In this document: piece after piece, positions 60,787 to 64,000 of the stretch
Layout: the number at the start of each line of letters is the position of its first letter
Position numbering within the stretch: position 1 is the stretch's first letter
NCBI RefSeq assembly: GCF_001658025.2
Contig: NZ_CP014007.2
Span: forward strand, 4,650,001 to 4,714,000
Source of the DNA: Kosakonia oryzae
GTDB lineage: Bacteria > Pseudomonadota > Gammaproteobacteria > Enterobacterales > Enterobacteriaceae
Direction: 5' to 3'
Length of the DNA stretch: 64,000 bases
Notes under the pieces: model-generated
Databases searched by the model: none
Told to the model about the DNA's origin: nothing
What the model saw: only the letters and a program-made list of their open reading frames with translations
Translations under genes and position numbers: made by a program

Positions 60787-63465
60787 TTACATACCAAGAA
60801 CAGTGCCGGTGTTATTCAATTTCTTCACATCCTGAGAGAAATCTTCATACGCACCTAACAATGCATCTCTGCCGCTGTTAGTGACAGTATTGGCCGTTAT
60901 TTTAGCCGAACCATAGCTCAGCATATTGAGATAGTTATAGACGGTACCGTTAGCGGTGACATCCATATAATTATCACTGACGATATTGCCATGATTCGTA
61001 ATATTTTGACCAGCAGAAATGATCACCTGCTGACCAACAATATTGCGATTGGCACGGTTGTTCGCGCTGCCTTCAGTTTTCAGCGACACAATATTACCGC
61101 CAGCAATATCACCGTTGTTATCAATACCATTCAGCGCATCAATATTCAGATTTTTACCCGCAGCAATGGCATTCGAATTATACAGAATACCTTTAGTCAC
61201 GTTGAATTTCAGATCGCCTTCTGCATTGATAAAGCCGTAGTTCGTGAAGCTATTATTCACATTCAGAGTGGCATTCTTTTCAGAAGAAATAATCCCGGTA
61301 GCATCATTATCAATAATGGAACCGTTACTGTAGTTTTGCAGAGAAACGGTGCTGATATACATGTCGCCAGCGCTGGCGGTTGTCGCATAGTTATTGTAGA
61401 ACATATAACCGACATCAATCGCCATATTACCCGCACTGTACAGCAAACCATGCGTATTGTTCAGCGTGCTGGCAGCCTCGAGTTTCATATCACCGAAGTC
61501 AGAAATAATACGGCTATTGGTGCTGTTGATATTTCGGGCAGAAAAAGAGACGCCTTCGTTACCAATCATGCCACCGATTTGCTGAGGGATGCCGAAATAT
61601 TCACCGTATTTGTCACCAAAATCGTTACCGTTGTTATTAGAAATAGTACCTAATACATTCACCTTCAGTAATTTTCTAGCCACAATCAGTGCGGTATCAT
61701 TATTGACGTTATTTTTAGCATTCAGGGTGATATTTTCCCCCAGCATCAAACCGCCAACATTATCGATATCGCCAGCATTCAGCTCCACATCACTTTTGTT
61801 CGAGCTGATAACCCCGATGTTGTTGCTTACCGTACCGCTGACAGCGACATCGACGCCATGGTCTGCGCTCAGACCGCCCTGGTCATTATTCAACGAGGTG
61901 CCACGGGCCAATACGCTAACGCTGGAGACGATCTTGCCGGTGTAGTTATCGATATCACCGGTGCTCTCAACAGTGACAGAACCGTTCGACGCGATCTGGC
62001 CGCCACGGTTAACGATCCTTTTTGCACCGATGTTAAGCTCTTTCTGTGAAATGATCCCCAGAGAATCAGAACTGTTGGTATCTGCGGTTTTGGTCGTTTC
62101 ATTGCTGATCGTACCGCCAGAACCCAGCGTGAGATGGCCGTTAGCTGCGCGAATCAACCCTTTGTTATTGTAGATATTGCCTGCGCTTAAGATGTCAATA
62201 TCGCCAGCGGACTGCAAGTTGCCGCCAGAGTTATCGATTGACGCCGCTTCAATACCCACATAGCCACCGCTAATCTGTCCGTCGCGAGTGTTCAGGTTGC
62301 CGGTTTTTAACGCCACGATACCCGCTTCAATACCCACGGTTTTACCTTTGCCCGTGTTAGTCAGCGTAGAATTATTGGTATCGACAGCCAGCATACCGGC
62401 AGCGGCGATTTTGCCATTGCTGTTAGTCAGCGCGCCGCTGTTAATGTTGATATTACCGCCAGTCGCAATGCGACCTGCGCGGCTGTTTACAATCTCACCC
62501 TTGTTTGTATAGATAGAAATAGTATCAATTGATGAGATTTCGCCGGTCGTATTATCAAGTCGGCCATTGGTTTTGATATCAATAAGCCCGGCAGACTGGA
62601 TTTTCGCATTACTGTTCAGCAGGATGCCTTTGGTATCAACTTTGATACCGTTTACGCCGCCAGCAATTGTGCCCTGGTTACGCACGCCGACACCGGCTTC
62701 GGTACTGACCAGGTTAATCTTGTTGGCATACATCCCGCCCAGCGCAGAAACGTCAACGCTGTAGTAGTTGCGCAGCCCGGATGCCGCAACCGTACCCGCA
62801 ACCTCACCGCGCGCATTGACATAGTTATTTCCCGCGACGATGTTCAGTTCATCGGCGGTGACTTTTCCATTGATGACAACATTGCGTGACAGGATCTCTG
62901 TCGGGCTGGCATTGCTCAGTTTACCGACGGTAATGGTGCCGCCATTGACGTTATATCCCGTCAATTCGCCGTCCTCCAGTTGTGCTTTACCGGTGGTCAG
63001 CGTTAATTTGCCGGTGTTGATAGAGCCACCGCCATTCACCGTAATACCATTCGGGTTGGCGATAATTAAATCCGCCTTATTGCCCGCAACTTCCATCATG
63101 CCATTGATGACGGAGGCGTTTCTCGAAACCACTTCGTTCAATATCACTTTAGCCGGGCCGCCAACCAGATTACTGTTCCCTTCAATCTGACCAGCCAGCA
63201 CGGTATCCGAGGCCGAAGTACCGTTATTGAAAATGAGGCCGTTTTTATCAACGTTCAAATCATCCCAGAAGTTATGAGACAACCCACTGGAATTTGGCGT
63301 ATTAATATCAACGACCGGTACCCCATTGGTGTTATAAACGGTGCCATTTTTCATTACTAACCCGGCTGAATTTGCTACTGCCGGCAATGCGCAAATCATC
63401 GCAACCGTCAGCGGCCCGAGCTTTGAGCTGACAAACCGTTGAACTTTTTTATCCAATGCACTCAT
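60787..63465 (-). CDS. Two-partner secretion exoprotein (TpsA; FhaB/ShlA-type TPS domain)
   Basis: 892 residues. An extended signal peptide (MSALDKKVQRFVSSKLGPLTVAMICALPAVANSA) is followed by the TPS domain (~35-280), with DINTPNSSGLSHNFWDDLNV and LIIANPNGITVNGGGSINTGKL as NPNL/NPNG-type landmarks. The rest (~290-880) is a long beta-helix of repeating units rich in Asn, Gly, Ile and Thr (GGNININSGALTNSNGKIAAAG). It is short for a TpsA and ends in ordinary repeat-like sequence with no toxin, VENN or cysteine-rich tail, so it is not a CdiA. First gene of the operon, with its own transporter next. It would be a surface or secreted fibre; a link with the exported lipid is inference. Confidence 0.9.
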   Translation of the reverse strand: MSALDKKVQRFVSSKLGPLTVAMICALPAVANSAGLVMKNGTVYNTNGVPVVDINTPNSSGLSHNFWDDLNVDKNGLIFNNGTSASDTVLAGQIEGNSNLVGGPAKVILNEVVSRNASVINGMMEVAGNKADLIIANPNGITVNGGGSINTGKLTLTTGKAQLEDGELTGYNVNGGTITVGKLSNASPTEILSRNVVINGKVTADELNIVAGNNYVNARGEVAGTVAASGLRNYYSVDVSALGGMYANKINLVSTEAGVGVRNQGTIAGGVNGIKVDTKGILLNSNAKIQSAGLIDIKTNGRLDNTTGEISSIDTISIYTNKGEIVNSRAGRIATGGNININSGALTNSNGKIAAAGMLAVDTNNSTLTNTGKGKTVGIEAGIVALKTGNLNTRDGQISGGYVGIEAASIDNSGGNLQSAGDIDILSAGNIYNNKGLIRAANGHLTLGSGGTISNETTKTADTNSSDSLGIISQKELNIGAKRIVNRGGQIASNGSVTVESTGDIDNYTGKIVSSVSVLARGTSLNNDQGGLSADHGVDVAVSGTVSNNIGVISSNKSDVELNAGDIDNVGGLMLGENITLNAKNNVNNDTALIVARKLLKVNVLGTISNNNGNDFGDKYGEYFGIPQQIGGMIGNEGVSFSARNINSTNSRIISDFGDMKLEAASTLNNTHGLLYSAGNMAIDVGYMFYNNYATTASAGDMYISTVSLQNYSNGSIIDNDATGIISSEKNATLNVNNSFTNYGFINAEGDLKFNVTKGILYNSNAIAAGKNLNIDALNGIDNNGDIAGGNIVSLKTEGSANNRANRNIVGQQVIISAGQNITNHGNIVSDNYMDVTANGTVYNYLNMLSYGSAKITANTVTNSGRDALLGAYEDFSQDVKKLNNTGTVLGM

Positions 63466-64000
63466 GTTATTGAATTCCTTTTACCTGGTTTGAAAATTGA
63501 ATATATATATTTTTTTGCTGTATTCTTTGAAATAAATATTGCAATGTATCTTCCCGACATAACATTTAACTTGATAAATGTGTTATATCCAAGAAGGTTC
63601 AATGAATAGAAAAGCAGATTACCGTAAGCCACATTAATATTAAGGCTTATTAAAAATATGCGTCTCATATTTTTGAGTGATGCAACAATGAAATGCAGCA
63701 GATCTTATTTAAGATCCAAAAAAACTTAACAGGAAAAGAAATACAAAACAATATATCAAAAACCAAATCAGACTTTTCATTTTAATTAAACATGAAAAAA
63801 TAAATGACAGAATTATATTTATAAAGCTGACACTAAGTGATTTGAAATAAAATTCAAAAATGATTCACAAGATTTAATGAAGAAAATAAAAAACGCTGAC
63901 TGCCACGCTATAGCCTTCGGCATACCACCTGCCTCCTCATTATTACATTTCATATCATTAAGCAACCCAACCAGGATTTTTCAATATACCGTTCATGAAT
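63466..64000. promoter_or_regulatory. A+T-rich region upstream of the TPS-lipid operon
   Basis: About 535 bases, very A+T-rich between 63480 and 63880, and therefore the likely promoter and regulatory region of the operon. No clear promoter, operator or gene is recognised. The last 100 bases are less A+T-rich and show no open frame of note. Confidence 0.4.

Noticed and set aside
44231..63465. Aryl polyene (APE) cluster
   Set aside because: KS, KR, DH, ACP and a LolA-like protein recall APE loci, but no ammonia lyase, AMP ligase, thioesterase, acyl-/glycosyltransferase fusion or RND exporter is present, and a GcvT-like gene and a Lol-type ABC exporter are.
60787..63465. Contact-dependent inhibition (CdiA) or ShlA-type haemolysin
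   Set aside because: The exoprotein is only 892 residues, has no VENN motif or toxin domain, and no immunity gene follows.
60787..63465. Tandem DNA repeats within the tpsA gene
   Set aside because: The repetition is at the protein level (beta-helix rungs) and is not conserved enough in DNA to list as repeats or as a CRISPR array.

Overview
The window looks like the chromosome of an enterobacterium in the Kosakonia / Enterobacter / Klebsiella group. This rests on gene content: chromosomal fosA, the murQ-murP pair, the glycerophosphodiesterase gpdQ (described from Klebsiella/Enterobacter aerogenes), Fur-type siderophore receptor genes, dense G+C-rich coding sequence and short overlaps inside operons. 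The genus is an inference; no rRNA, tRNA, CRISPR array or insertion sequence was seen.

Layout. 1-3.0 kb: an A+T-rich two-gene cassette (large ABC-type ATPase plus HNH nuclease, cut by the window edge) resembling a Septu (PtuAB) phage-defence system. 3.0-9.6 kb: fosA, a HipBA-like toxin-antitoxin pair with two palindromic operators, a DUF1176 periplasmic protein, an extra ClpP-type protease, a DUF1127 protein divergent from a MocR-type regulator, and an orphan FliA-type sigma factor. 10-12.4 kb: murQP for N-acetylmuramic acid recycling. 12.5-27.7 kb: two iron-siderophore modules (a FoxA/FhuA-like receptor with an AraC regulator; a second receptor divergent from a FecCDE-like ABC operon that ends in an RpiR-type regulator), with a LysR/oxidoreductase pair, a TetR/Bcr-type exporter pair and a HicAB toxin-antitoxin pair between them. 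27.7-34.4 kb: a small acetyltransferase-like operon bracketed by two near-identical terminators, then a Ugp-like glycerophosphodiester ABC operon containing gpdQ behind a Pho-box-like site. 34.4-42.3 kb: small regulator/transporter/enzyme modules (TetR-MFS, esterase, HxlR-DoxX-flavodoxin, LysR-MFS, hexapeptide acyltransferase).

42.3-64 kb: the most unusual region. Seventeen minus-strand genes run from 63.5 kb to 44.2 kb as one apparent operon: a two-partner-secretion exoprotein and its outer-membrane transporter, a holo-ACP synthase, ketoreductase, dehydratase, ACP, a GcvT-like protein, a fused ketosynthase / chain-length-factor-like protein, a second partly degenerate ketosynthase, a third protein of possible thiolase-like fold, a LolD/MacB-type ATPase, a periplasmic protein, a LolC/E-type permease, a LolA-like carrier, an outer-membrane-barrel-like protein, a malonyl-CoA:ACP transacylase and a polytopic membrane protein. 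The set MCAT + KR + DH + ACP + KS + GcvT-like + PPTase + ABC transporter matches the biosynthetic core of the Gram-positive cyl (granadaene, group B Streptococcus haemolytic pigment) cluster. Here it is rebuilt with a Gram-negative lipid-export route and a TPS system, and no counterpart of the cyl glycosyltransferase or CylE was recognised. A degenerate EAL protein and a small helix-turn-helix protein, translationally coupled and convergent with the operon, are its likely local regulators. I infer synthesis of a polyene or modified fatty acyl lipid and its delivery to the outer membrane or cell surface; the product is unknown.
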